Positions 1-10,554 of a stretch of 64,000 nucleotides of DNA are shown here, piece by piece. The notes beneath the pieces were generated by a model. The model was not told the DNA's origin, did no database searches, and saw only the letters and a list, made by a program, of their open reading frames with translations. Position 1 is the first letter of the stretch, and every line of letters starts with the position of its first letter. Source of the DNA: Deroplatys truncata (lineage: Eukaryota > Arthropoda > Insecta > Mantodea > Mantidae). The stretch spans positions 201,250,565-201,314,564 of the forward strand of contig CM060988.1 in NCBI GenBank assembly GCA_030765065.1. The letters run 5' to 3'. Made by a program: the position numbers and the translations under genes.

Positions 1-762
1 TATGTTATTGCTAATTTTCTTGTAGACGTAAGGTAAATATATATTTGCAAGGGCAATATAGAAATACAGTAGCCTTTAAGCATATACATATCTCTTAATA
101 GCTGGTTGCTAGGTGCAGCACCATTCTCTTTCCACAGATTATAACTCTTTGCATATCAAAGACAAAAAAAAAATGAATAACGAATTCCCATTTGAGAAAA
201 TAAGTATTGAAAAATTTAAGGGAATAACAAGCAATATCTCGAAAATGGTTCACTCAACAACAAAAATGTATACGACATAAATTGTGTATTTTAACGCGAT
301 CTACATTTTTTGTGTAGTAAAATTTTGTTCACAATAAAGAATACTTTTGGAGACATTCCCAGAAAATTCAAGATATACATTTTATTTACCATAAAAATAT
401 CTTAAACATATGATATTTTAATCAAAATCGTTAGAGCCATTTTTGAGAAGATTAAAATTTTCGAAAAATCTTCCATGTAAAGGGTACTCTGGGGTGGGGG
501 ATTTTCTTGAAAACCTTCGTATCGCATCTCTGGAAGATACTGAACCTAAATACCAAGTTTGGTGTTTATCCGACTGTTCGTTTCTGAGTTATGCTGTTCA
601 CAGACACACACACAGACAGACACACACACGGACATGTTTCCAAAAATGCTTTTTTTGGATTCAGGGGGTCTCAAAACATGTATTTCCGGTGAAATCTCGG
701 TATCGAAATTTTGGGTGGAATACAATACTTCCCCTACTTACTATACGTAGTAGAGAAAGTAA
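1..762 (+). repeat. Family A dispersed repeat, 5' end outside window
   Basis: Copy of the most abundant repeat in the window. Read in this orientation, a complete family A copy begins near AATCTGATGTGTTACACTC, contains a CA-rich stretch (here about 602-630) and ends with GTAGTAGAGAAAGT. This copy is cut by the window edge. It has no coding capacity that I can defend; the open frames in different copies follow the repeat and not a protein family. Both ends of a complete copy contain ACTTTCTCTACT in inverted orientation, which suggests a non-autonomous DNA transposon. Confidence 0.8.
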
Positions 763-1215
763 AAATCTGATGTGTTACGCTCAGATGACTTTCTCTACTC
801 TTGTACAAACTATTTTTACAAACGCTTACTCTCCATATGCTTCATGTTAATGGAGATGTTAATCTTATTGCTAATTTTCTTGTAGATGCAAGGGGAATTG
901 GTAGGTTTTAAGCGATAGTCAAATATTTTTAGAACTGGTCCCTATGTGTAAAATGTAATTATCTTTGCATGTCAAAAGATCGTTTCCTCAAATGTTTATC
1001 TCGATTAATATGAAATAGATGGAGAATAAGAGTTTGTAAAAATAGTTTGTACAAGTGTAGAGAAAGTCATGTGAGTGTAACACATCAGATTTTACATTTT
1101 TTGGATTCAGGGGTCTCAAAACATGTATTTCCGGTGAAATCTCGGTATCGAAATTTTGGGTGGAATGCAATACTTCCCCCACTTACTATACGTAGTAGAG
1201 AAAGTAAAAATGAGT
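763..1215. repeat. Foldback derivative of family A plus a 3' end piece
   Basis: From about 763 to 1095 the first part of family A is followed by its own inverted copy, so the segment starts and ends with the same AATCTGATGTGTTAC motif in opposite orientation and could fold into a hairpin. From about 1096 to 1215 the 3' end of a forward copy follows. Similar short foldback forms occur at 41725-41965 and near 48400-48560. This looks like a MITE-sized derivative. Confidence 0.6.
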
Positions 1216-2545
1216 ATATAGTATATGTTTCAGTTTTTCAAGTAAATACTCAGTTTGGTAAGAATAAAACCTTTAGAGTATCTACTTCATTTTGAGAACA
1301 TACTCAAGTAATGGAAGCAGAGTAGAACATACTCAGGCATCCATCTCACAAGAGTATATACTCTGTTTGGTATGAATAAAAGGTAGTATATTCTCAGTTT
1401 TATGAGTCCATTCTCCTCTCATGTTGAGCATAGTTAGATGCATATTCACTTCTGAGTATATGTTGATTTTTTTTATTTAAAACTAAATATGAAGGGAATT
1501 TTTTTATTTAAAACTAAATATGAAGGGAATGGCACAATTTATGAGCTGTATAGTACTAAAGGAAAAATTACAAACATAGCCAAGGGCATTAAAGAAGTTT
1601 CAAAATCATACATTGTTTCAGAAAAACACAGCCTAGAAGTAACACTGAAAGTCAGCTTTGTTAATTAACCTATGTAAAGTGTTAACTTCAAAATCCAGAT
1701 GCCTACTCATAATTGTTTCATAGTATACCCAAATAGTGTAAATATGCTGGTATTCAAAAACAGTCGGATGACTTCATCCAGCACCTCATGAGTTATGACT
1801 TTCCAGTCCACAATTATTCCTTTCTTTTTGCTTATAACCATTTTATTTATTGGTTTTCTATCATTGTCATGAACATTCGTGGAGTTTTAAAATCCTGCAT
1901 TGCTTCATGAAAACATAACCTAAACGTATCATTGAAATTCAGATTTATTAATTAAGCTATGTAAAATCCTAACCCCAAATTTTAGTTACTTAGGGTTACT
2001 TATAACAAAACTGTTTCGTAGAAAAATAGTGTAAACATCTCGGGATTCTAGAAACAGTCTAGTTGAACCTTCATCCGGCACCTTATAATTATGACTTTAG
2101 AATTTGTGAATATTTTCTTTTTGCCTGTTTTATTGATAATAGACTTTTGCCTATTTCATTTTATGTATTGTTTTGCTAATTTAAATTACTGATATGCTTT
2201 TATGTGTGTTGTTTCATTTAATTTTTCATTTCTTGAGGGACTTGATATTTCTCTGGCATTTCTGCTGAAACTTGTTATGCAACACAGGACAATTCCTGGG
2301 CAGTTTTGATGCGACATAACCAAATACAACAAAATCCACTCCTCTAATTCAGAATGCTAAACAACACAACACCACACACTCTACGAAGCTAGTATAAGAG
2401 TGTAGCTACCACGAGTATATACTTACATTTAAGTGACTGTGGGGATGAGTGAGGTAGTAGGCTTTTATTCTTATGAAAAGGAGTATGTTCTCATAGAGCT
2501 GAGTAAGTGTTCATACTCATGAGTACGAAAAAGTACTTGCTTTTT
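1216..2545. mobile_element. Possible non-autonomous hAT-like element
   Basis: Both ends of this AT-rich block are dense in short GAGTATA/ATACTC motifs (about 1211-1440, and inverted at about 2410-2535), and GAATAAAAG occurs in opposite orientation at the two ends. Clustered subterminal motifs are typical of hAT elements. The interior has a direct duplication of a roughly 30-bp TTTATTTAAAACTAAATATG-containing segment near 1470-1530 and no transposase. I could not define exact termini or a target duplication. Confidence 0.3.
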
Positions 2546-3059
2546 ATCCATATCACCCATTGTATTCCTCTTACACCACGAAGGTTTATCTGTATTAACA
2601 AGAAGTAGATAGAACAATAGCTTGTAGAAGAGTGAGTAGAGAATACAACACATCACGTTTTTAGAGACATAGGAAGATCTTAGCAACGTTGTTTCTGTTA
2701 CACCCAGTTGTCGGTCGGTCGGGAGGGACATTTATGTAAGTTTGCAGGATACAGGGACCCACTCTCCCGTACAAACAGACCCAAAGTTTTCAATCTAATT
2801 GACCAACAGAGACAAGAGGGCACTCGGACGTAAATCCTTCTCTTGAGGGCAGAGTCCAGGCGTCTTTCTTTATACCTACTGTGCTGTTCAGTTCAGGGCT
2901 CCAGGGGGGATGTATAATCTCCAGCTTTAGATTAAGGGGAGAATAAATGACAATTTTTGGAAATCCTGTTTTAATTATTTATATATATTTTATGATAGTA
3001 GGTGCAATGCTTATATTATAAATATATTTTTAAAAAATGATACTGTGCCATTTTATATT
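2546..3059. other. Unassigned intergenic sequence
   Basis: A short piece near 2590-2660 resembles an old inverted end of family A. The rest, including a GC-richer part around 2690-2930, matches nothing I recognise and has no convincing coding frame. Confidence 0.4.
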
Positions 3060-5010
3060 GCCTATTCTCCATAGCTTCACAGACGATAAAACAATCGTGT
3101 TACATTCACGTAGCTTTCTCTGCCCATTCTTCAACAAACTATTCCTATAAAATATTACTCGAGATAAACATTTGTAGAAATGGTTTGATTATATATTACC
3201 CTGGGAATACACTAGGTTTAAACCATAGACAAATCTTCAAACCAGTAACAAGGAATATCTCGGAAATGGTTAACTCGAGGCGAAATATATAAACTGCGTG
3301 CGTTAACCAGATGTATACTATATTTGTGTTGTAAAATAAAACTCGTGCGTCACATCAAGTAATTTCATTTTGAAGCACGTTAACTGTGCAGTTGGTGAAA
3401 ATAATTGTTAAATGTCAGGTGAGATCTGAAGCGTGTTTTTAGGTTAGATTTCTGGGAGATTAACGAAGACGATAAGTTTAATCCCCAGCAATCAGTGCAG
3501 CTGAATTGTGTCAGGAACGCCACCATTACCGTTATCATCACCAGATTACTATCGACTTTCACTAGCTCTCGAATGGCAATTAGAGGGGTTCGGTATCGTA
3601 TTGGATGTCTCTCCAGGGTGGCATTGCCGCTAATGGTCTGCACATTTACATACACCTTCTTGCTCTCCTCACACCCAAAGATATTTACCTATCTTCTCGT
3701 CCCATTTGACGGTAAAATGGGGGGATTCACACCGCATCATAGGCAACACGTTTAACAACTTGTCTACATTAAAATGCCAGAGTAATCGCCGTCAGGGGTC
3801 TTAGTGCAAAGTAATTACAGGAAAAGTAAACTCACACTACGTTTCTCTCAAATTCAGGCAATGTCAAAACGTATATTTCCGGTGAAATCTTGGTATCGAG
3901 CTTTCTCTACTTATTATAGATACGTAGTAGAGAGAAAGAAAATATAAGTTACATTCACACACCACTTTCTCTACCCACTATCGTTTACGTTTATATAGCT
4001 TCTACAAAACTAATCTTACAAAACCTTATTTTTCTCTCTACTTCATGTTAGTCGAGATAAACCGTTGCAAAAGTAGGCATAAGGGGACCGAACCGATAGC
4101 TAGTCACATGTGCGGCTATGTGCTGGCCTTTGACGTTTGAACTCCATACTTTTTGCATGACATCGCGAGAAACAACTGAACAGCGACAGCACTTTAATAC
4201 ATGTGATGTGTTACATTCATATTACTTTCTCTACCGTCTATCGTTTAGTAGTGGCTATAACAATTTGTCTATCTACTTCACTTTAATCGAGGTAAAGCTT
4301 TGCAGAAATGGCTAATTTACACGCTTCGCTATACATATAAAAGGAATAGCGACAGGCAAATGTTTAAGAACTAGACGCTATATGCTGCCGTACTCCTTCC
4401 ATGCAAATGTCAGAAACAACTGAATGCTGACGGATTTTAAAAGAATCCAAGTATTAAATCAAATAACGGATATCTCGGAAATAGCTGATGCCACAAAAAA
4501 GTTATATGAAATACATTGTGTGTTTTAAAGAGATCTACATTTTTTGTGTAGTACGTTTTCGTCTATCACGTAACGTCACCAGTTATACAAGATTATATAA
4601 GATTACTTCCGAATGAAGAGGACTTCACAGGGTATTTCCAGAAAATTCAACACGTTTTATTTCTCAGCTATCTATCTTTAATAAATGGCATCTTAATCAC
4701 AATCATTACAGCCATTTTTGAGATGGTCAACAATTTCGAAAAATGTTCCGTTGAAGTGTAGATGGGGGCGGGGGAGTTTTCTTGAAAATATTCCGTGTCG
4801 TATCTTTGGAAGGTACTAAATATACGACTTTTCGTTTTTGAGTTATGCAGTTTACAGACACACACACGCGAGGTTTTTTTTCTAAATTTTTTCTTTATTT
4901 CAGGGTTCTCAAAACGTGTATTTGTGATGAAATCTCGGTATCAAATTTTTGGGTGAAATGCAATACCTTCTCTACCTGCTATGTACGTAATATATCGCCC
5001 GTAATGTAAG
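3060..5010 (+). repeat. Old, diverged family A copies
   Basis: Several eroded copies lie head to tail. Starts with the ACATTCAC...CTTTCTCT signature are visible near 3100, 3950 and 4210, and the TTTCCGGTGAAATCTTGGTATCG end signature near 3880. A further end occurs near 4900-4990. About 3480-3780 does not match family A and is unassigned. Divergence from the young copies is clearly higher than between the young copies. Confidence 0.55.
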
Positions 5011-5565
5011 GTAGATGAAAGAATCACATTTGACATAATACTAGCTATAATAAAAGGAATATTTCTGAATTTGTCATTGGTACGTTTTCAGGCACGCTAG
5101 ATAGTTACTGCCAAAACCTAACACCAACGTCTACATACAGGTTCCCGAAGACAGAGAACAAAAGCCAAGCGTTATCAGGCGTTACTCCCGGTCGGCCCAG
5201 CCCGGGTTCTTGAACTTCGCTCCAACTTGATGATTCAGCTTTCAAAAAACATTTACCTTTCTTACTTCTCGTGTTTCCTTTCTCAGTTTGGTGGTATTAA
5301 AAGCTTTTCACTGTTTGTTTACACACTTGTGGATTTGTGTTCGTGTACACCATCTCACATTTACGAAAACGTAACCGTTGTTGTCTAATATTACACACCA
5401 TATTTACCCAGCGTGATATCAACACAACGGTGAACGTTTGCGTGACCTTAAGATGGAGGAAATAGAATTATTAAACTTGTTATAATAATTTTAACCATGT
5501 GATCCGTTACTTTCACATGAGCTGCACTGTACATTCTGACAAATGAAAGTTAAAGATAAAGGTAC
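5011..5565. other. Unassigned intergenic sequence
   Basis: No coding frame, RNA gene or repeat that I recognise. A short GC-rich stretch near 5180-5220 contains GCCCGGGTTC, weakly like a tRNA-derived box B. Confidence 0.3.
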
Positions 5566-5975
5566 GAACGAAACCTGGACAGTCAGCCCCTTGTGCTTCT
5601 GTGACCCTCGGGAGGGAGAGACCCACGGGCGTAAGCATAGACGGGGGTCCCTAATGTTTCCAGACAGAACTCATCCGGCAATTTCCCGGGGCAGAAACCA
5701 CTTGGAGGAGAGACCTAACTGAGCAGTCACCGTCCGGCCGCAACCCGCCGAACACTGTCGGCTGACCCTTCAACCCTGGAACACATGACAAGGAAAATGA
5801 TGGGTACAGGAAATGAGAGAGAGGAGAGTCGTGGTAGAAGATGAACCATTCCAGCATTCGCCTGTCCACCCGGGTAAACCATGAAAAACCCAAGGACCAG
5901 AGTGGGTGGTCGCCGGGGATAGAAACCGCGTCACAGACGCCGCCTGAGCCATCCCGCTCGGTACTGACAAATGGA
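5566..5975 (-). mobile_element. tRNA-derived SINE, family B, minus strand
   Basis: On the minus strand a tRNA-like head (GGATGGCTCAGGCGGCG, then TTTCTATCCCCGGCGACC) is followed by a body with GGGTTTTTCATGGTTTACCC and GGCGAATGCTGGAATGGTTC. The same body order occurs on the plus strand at 29661-29830, so these are two copies of one SINE family in opposite orientation. The GC content is much higher than the surroundings. Open frames across it are by-products of its GC content. Confidence 0.6.
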
Positions 5976-7320
5976 ACATATATCTTGAATCTTCTGGGAA
6001 TATCCCGTGAAGTCCTCTTCATTCTCAAACAATTCTGTATAACTGGTTAACCGTAAGAGACAGACAAAATCTTACTACACAAAACATGTAGGTAGATCTC
6101 CTTAAATCACCCTTTTACTATCTCTAACTAGAAAGAGAGTAAGTAGGGGAAGTGTTGCATTCCACCCAAAAATTTGATACCAATATTTCACTGGAAATAT
6201 ATGTTTTGAGGTGCCCTGGATCCAAACTAAGCATTTTTAGAAAAAGGTCCCTGTGCGTGTGTCTGTGAACAACATAACTCAAAAAACGAAAAGTCAGATA
6301 AACACCAAACTTGGTACTTAGGTTCGGTATCTTCCAGAGATGCGACACGAAGGTTTTCAAGAAAATCCCCCACCCCAGATTACCCTTTACATGGAACATT
6401 TTTCAAAAAATTTAATTTTCTCAAAAACGGTTCTAACGATTTTGAATAAAATACCATAAGTTTAAGACATTTTTATGGCAAATGAATTGATCTCGAATTT
6501 TCTGGGAATATCTCCAAAAGTATTCTTCATTGTGAACGACTTTTGTATAACTGGTAAACCATAAGAGATAGACAAAAGTTTACTACACAAAAAATGTAGA
6601 TCGCGTTAAAATACACAATTTATTCATATACTTTTTTTTTTGTTGTTGTTGTTGTTGAGTGAACCATTTTCGAGATATTGTTTGTTATTCCCTTAAATTT
6701 TCCAATACTTACACTTTTTCCCAAATGGGAATTCGTTATTCATTTTTTTTTATGTCCTGGTAATGCAAAGAGAATGGAATACTCCACATAGCAACCAGCT
6801 CTTAAAATATTTGACTATCACTTATAACCTACCATATTCCCCTTGCATCTACAAGAAAATTAGCAATAAGATTAACATCTCGATATCTCGATTAACATGA
6901 AGAATATGGAGAATAAGCGTTTGTAAAAATAGTTTGTACAAGAATAGAGAAAGTCATGTGAGTGTAATACAGATTTTTTTATGCCCTGGACATACAAAGA
7001 GAATGGAATACTCCACATAGCAACCAACTCTTAAAATATTTGACTATCGCTTAAAGCCTAGCAATTCCCCTTGCATCTACAAGAAAATTAGCAATAAGAT
7101 TAACATCTCGATTAACATGAAGCATATGGAGAATTAGTTTGTAAAAATAGTTTGTACAAGAATAGAGAAAGTCATGTGAGTGTAATACAGATTTTTTTTT
7201 ATGTCCTGGACATACAAAGAGAATGGAATACTCCACATAGCAACCAACTCTTAAAATATTTGACTATCGCTTAAAGCCTACCATATTCCCCTTGCACCCA
7301 CAATTAGCAATATTTTTTGT
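5976..7320 (-). repeat. Family A copy with tandemly repeated tail
   Basis: An old fragment (5985-6120) precedes a fuller minus-oriented copy that begins near 6128 with AGTAAGTAGGGGAAGTGTTG. The segment normally present once at the far end, starting at TATGTCCTGG and running to GTGTAATACAGATTTTTTT, occurs about two and a half times in tandem (about 6750-6975, 6976-7196 and 7197-7320). Confidence 0.7.
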
Positions 7321-8075
7321 GAGGGGGGGACGTTAACCAAGACATTTCCAGATTTGTTTGATACCGGTTTACATTTTCAAATAGTTTAGCTTTTCTCAGA
7401 TGGGAAGTCGTCATTTGTTTTTTTTTCTTTCTTTCTTTCTTGAAAGCCATCACATAGCGACGAGCTTTTAAAAGATTTGACTATCGCTTGGAGTGTAGTA
7501 TATTCGCCTATTCCCATTGTGTCTACAAGGAAATTAGTAATGCCAGCGAATGTTTATCTGGATTAACATGAAGCACATTGACGAATAAGTTTAAGTATGG
7601 GTACAGAAAGTCATGTGAATGTAACACAGCAGTTACACCCTGACCCCTCAATGTTTGCTATTTAGTCTTGCCTTTACGGGACACACTGCAGTAACATATT
7701 GGTGTATTTATTATGCTAGCAATCTCGTGTTTCAGATTATGTAATTTAAAAGACATCTTTGTTTATTTTTGTATTACTATGAGAAACACACATGAAACAG
7801 TAATTACTCGAGGAGAACCACACACACACACACACATTACCTGTTCTTTGTGATGGTATTCTTTGTCCTTGGCAGCAGTAATAACTTTTTTTCCTTTGCT
7901 TCTCTCCAACAAAAGGACGAGCAGATGAAAGTGGAGATTCTTTCATCTCCATCCGGAGCTTTGTGCTGCTAATGGCCCACACTTCACTTTCAACTCGATA
8001 ATTGAAACTTCACTATGACGTGATACGTGTTTCTTCCAATCATAGTTTTCCTTCCAAAGTGAGCATTTTGTAATT
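7321..8075 (-). repeat. Old family A fragment, then unassigned sequence
   Basis: About 7395-7632 matches the terminal part of family A in minus orientation at lower identity (ATCACATAGCGACGAGC through AGAAAGTCATGTGAATG). The remainder to 8075 has a short CA microsatellite at 7816-7836 and nothing else that I recognise. Confidence 0.45.
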
Positions 8076-8077
8076 TA

Positions 8078-9307
8078 TGAGGGCAGTACCAGAAGTACTC
8101 GACCTGATGTATAGATAGTGGTTGTTGTGTCAAACAAATGACTATGGTAGAAAGTACCACCCTTATAAAGCTTAAGTTTGAAGTTTGACGATGCTACGTT
8201 GTTTAGCACTTGTTTGGCAGCCATCAATAGTGAACTCTCTCAGTGAATTTGTAAACACTGGCCATCGTTATGTGATACAATACTTTCATTTGAAAGGTTT
8301 TAGTCCAACTAATATTAAAGCTGAGCTAGATTCTACTCTGGGGGAGTCTGCTCCTTCGTTTACAACAGTAAAATGTTGGGTGGCAGAGTTTAAGAGCTGC
8401 CAAGACGAACATCGCAGTGGTCGACCAAATGAGGTGACCACGCCAGAAATTGTCAAGAAAATCCACAAAATGGTATTGTATGACCGTCGACTGAAAGTAC
8501 GCGAACTAACAGACATCGTAGGCATTTCAAAAACTACTGTACATTGCACACTAACTGAACATTTAGACATGAGAAAGCTATGCACAAGATGGGTGCCACG
8601 TTTACTCACAATGGAACAAAAGCAGGATGTTTCGGTCGAGTGTTTGGCGATCTTTTGCTGCAATAAAGCCGATTTTTTGCGTCGATTCATAACCACGGAT
8701 GAAACATGGGTCAATCACTTCACGCCTGAGACGAAGGAACAGTCAAAGTAGTGGATTGCAAGGAGAGAATTGTTCCAAAGAAGATGAAGACTGTTCCATC
8801 TGCAGGCAGGGTCCTGGCGTCAGTTTTTTTGGGATGCGCGTGGGATAACTTTCATTGATTGTCTTCAAAAAGGAAAAGCAATCAATGGCGAGTATTATGC
8901 AAACTTATTGCAGCGTTTGAATGATGAAATCAAGCAAAAACGGCGAAAAAGAAAGTTCTCTTTCATCAAGACAATGCACCAGTTCACACATCCATTATCA
9001 CCATGACCAAAATCAATGAGTTAAGTTCGAACTGCTTCCTCATGCACCCTATTCTCCAGATTTAGCCCCCTCTGATTATTTTCTGTTTCCAAAGTTGAAG
9101 AAATGTCTTGGCGGTAAAAGATTTGCTAACAATGAAGAGACGGAGTTTGCAGTTGATGGCTATTTTGCAGAACTCGACGGTTCTCACTATAAACAGTATC
9201 AAAGCTATTGAACATAGCTGGGAAAAGTGTATCGAGCTGAAAGGAGACTACGTAGAGAAATAAAGATGTTTTTGTGTTTTCTTTGTTAGGTCGGGTGCTT
9301 CTGGGAC
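8078..9307 (+). mobile_element. mariner element, mellifera/mauritiana-like, nearly complete
   Basis: The left inverted terminal repeat starts next to a TA at 8076-8077 with TGAGGGCAGTACCAGAAGT. The right one is recognisable as TTAGGTCGGGTGCTTCTGGG up to about 9307, but its outermost 10 bases are not the expected complement. A second copy of the same subfamily starts at 37303. The right end lies 4 bp from the target duplication of the Polinton-like element. Confidence 0.85.
8185..9261 (+). pseudogene. mariner transposase, disrupted
   Basis: Residues of a mariner transposase: an N-terminal helix-turn-helix region (HRYVIQYFHLKG), the second HTH (VRELTDIVGISKTTVH), the WVPRLLT linker at about 8590, and the first catalytic aspartate in TTDETWVNHFTPE near 8695. 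The open frame ends at 8751. Downstream pieces in other frames retain the second aspartate region (HQDNAPVHT, about 8968) and the third (PYSPDLAPSDYF, about 9050), ending with the family's GDYVEK tail near 9250. Compared with the related copy at 37303, the start region lacks about nine bases that would include the ATG and the residues after it (MDK). The gene cannot make an active cut-and-paste transposase as it stands. Confidence 0.85.
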
Positions 9308-9311
9308 AATA

Positions 9312-9317
9312 CTTGTC
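9312..9317. repeat. Target site duplication, left (CTTGTC)
   Basis: Six bases CTTGTC directly before the AGTAGGG end of the large element; the same six bases follow its other end at 27969-27974. A 6-bp duplication is the length known for Polintons. Confidence 0.8.
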
Positions 9318-9535
9318 AGTAGGGAAATGGGGTTTCTGGCACAGTTAATTTATGCATGGCTATTCATATGCAAATGAGCTCCCCCACCTCTTCTCCCCCC
9401 GCCTCCTCTCCCCCCACCCCCTGCTACTTGGCATGGGGTTTCTGGCACAGTTAATTTATGCATGGCTATTCATATGCAAATGAGCTCCCCCACCTCCTCC
9501 CTCCCCCACCCCCACCCCCCGCTGTGCCTTGGTAG
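9318..9535 (+). other. Duplicated arm tip with octamer motifs; possible replication origin
   Basis: A tip segment of 106 bp starting at GGGGTTTCTGGCACAG (9329) is repeated from 9435. Each copy has the palindrome-rich TTTATGCATGGC and the octamer ATGCAAAT (9368-9375 and 9474-9481), followed by a C-rich strand-asymmetric stretch. TTGGCA at 9429 resembles an NFI half-site. Adenovirus origins use terminal repeats with NFI and Oct-1 sites; applying that here is inference. Confidence 0.4.
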
Positions 9536-10426
9536 TTTTAGTTGCAGCTGCGGTCGTAAATCATGTTGAGTACAATGGAGGCTTGACAATTAGGTAATTA
9601 AGGCTGTCAATCAACTGTCAAAACGAACAAAGGGGTCATAAATTTAAGGTTCTGTAACAAAGGCGAGATGTTTTTCCTACCCATTCCACATCCGGCCACT
9701 TCTGCACCTGGTCAGTTACCCGCCCCCACTTCCATTGTGTGTCGAACACGTGGCATACTCGTTCCACTAGCTTTTAACAAAAGAACAATGCTTGCCCTTC
9801 AGCTGTCAAAATGAACAAAGCCCATGATGAATTAGGGTTGTAACAAAGCCTGACCCTTTCCATTGTGTAAGAGATTCTATTGTGTGTGCCTTTCTATTGT
9901 CCTTGGCAAGCATTCTTTAGAAAGACCACCTGCAGCGTTCCCATCCCAATAACAAAGCCTGACCCTTTCCATTGTGTAAGAGATTCTATTGTCCTTGGCA
10001 AGGCTAGTTTAGAAAGACACCCGCAGCGTTCCCATTGTTTGGCCACCTGCTAGTTTAACAAAAGAATTCGAGGGTTGCTTTATACTCGTCCTGTCCTTGT
10101 TTGTGTGAAAGAGAGAGAAACTTGTTTACCAACTCTGCGTGACGTCATACTTTAGAAAGACACCTGCTCCATAACAAAGCCTGACCCTTTCCATTGTGTA
10201 AGAGATTCTATTGTGTGTGCCTTTCTATTGTTCTTGGCAAGGCTAGTTTAGAAAGACACCTGCGACGTTTCCATTGTTTGGCCACCTGCTAGTTTAACAA
10301 AAGAATTCGAGGGTTGCTTTATACTCGTCCTCTCCTTGTTTGTGTGAAAGAGAGAGAAACTTGTTTACCAACTCTGCGTGACGTCATAGTCGGCCATCAT
10401 GATTTTGCCTGAGGGAGTTCTCTCCG
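9536..10426 (+). repeat. Arm repeat block with CRE motifs
   Basis: A unit with CCTGACCCTTTCCATTGTG and ACCTGC...CATTGTTTGGCCACC occurs around 9846, 9958 and 10180, and a longer 240-bp unit ending in CTGCGTGACGTCATA is present twice (to about 10149 and 10388). Each long unit has a perfect palindromic CRE/ATF motif TGACGTCA (10140-10147 and 10379-10386) and GCTTTATACTCGTCC upstream. No gene is visible, so an enhancer or promoter role is only inferred. Confidence 0.6.
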
Positions 10427-10554
10427 ATGTTTTACGACCTCCTACGAATATACCCGAGCATAGTTAACAAGCATTCTGTTTCAGCCAACGACTCCGAAAA
10501 AGCGTCTAATATACATTTCATTACGTGCATTAAACCTCTGAGTGATATCCATAG

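Noticed and set aside
443-850. Repeatedly seen frame ending in a Ser-Arg-Glu-Ser type tail in family A copies
   Set aside because: Appears in family A copies only because they share sequence; interrupted in most copies and with no domain.
3380-3655. 91-codon minus and 86-codon plus overlapping frames
   Set aside because: Overlapping frames on opposite strands with no pattern; lies between old repeat pieces.
5651-6028. 125-codon minus frame
   Set aside because: Overlaps the SINE; GC-rich repeat sequence, no protein-like pattern.
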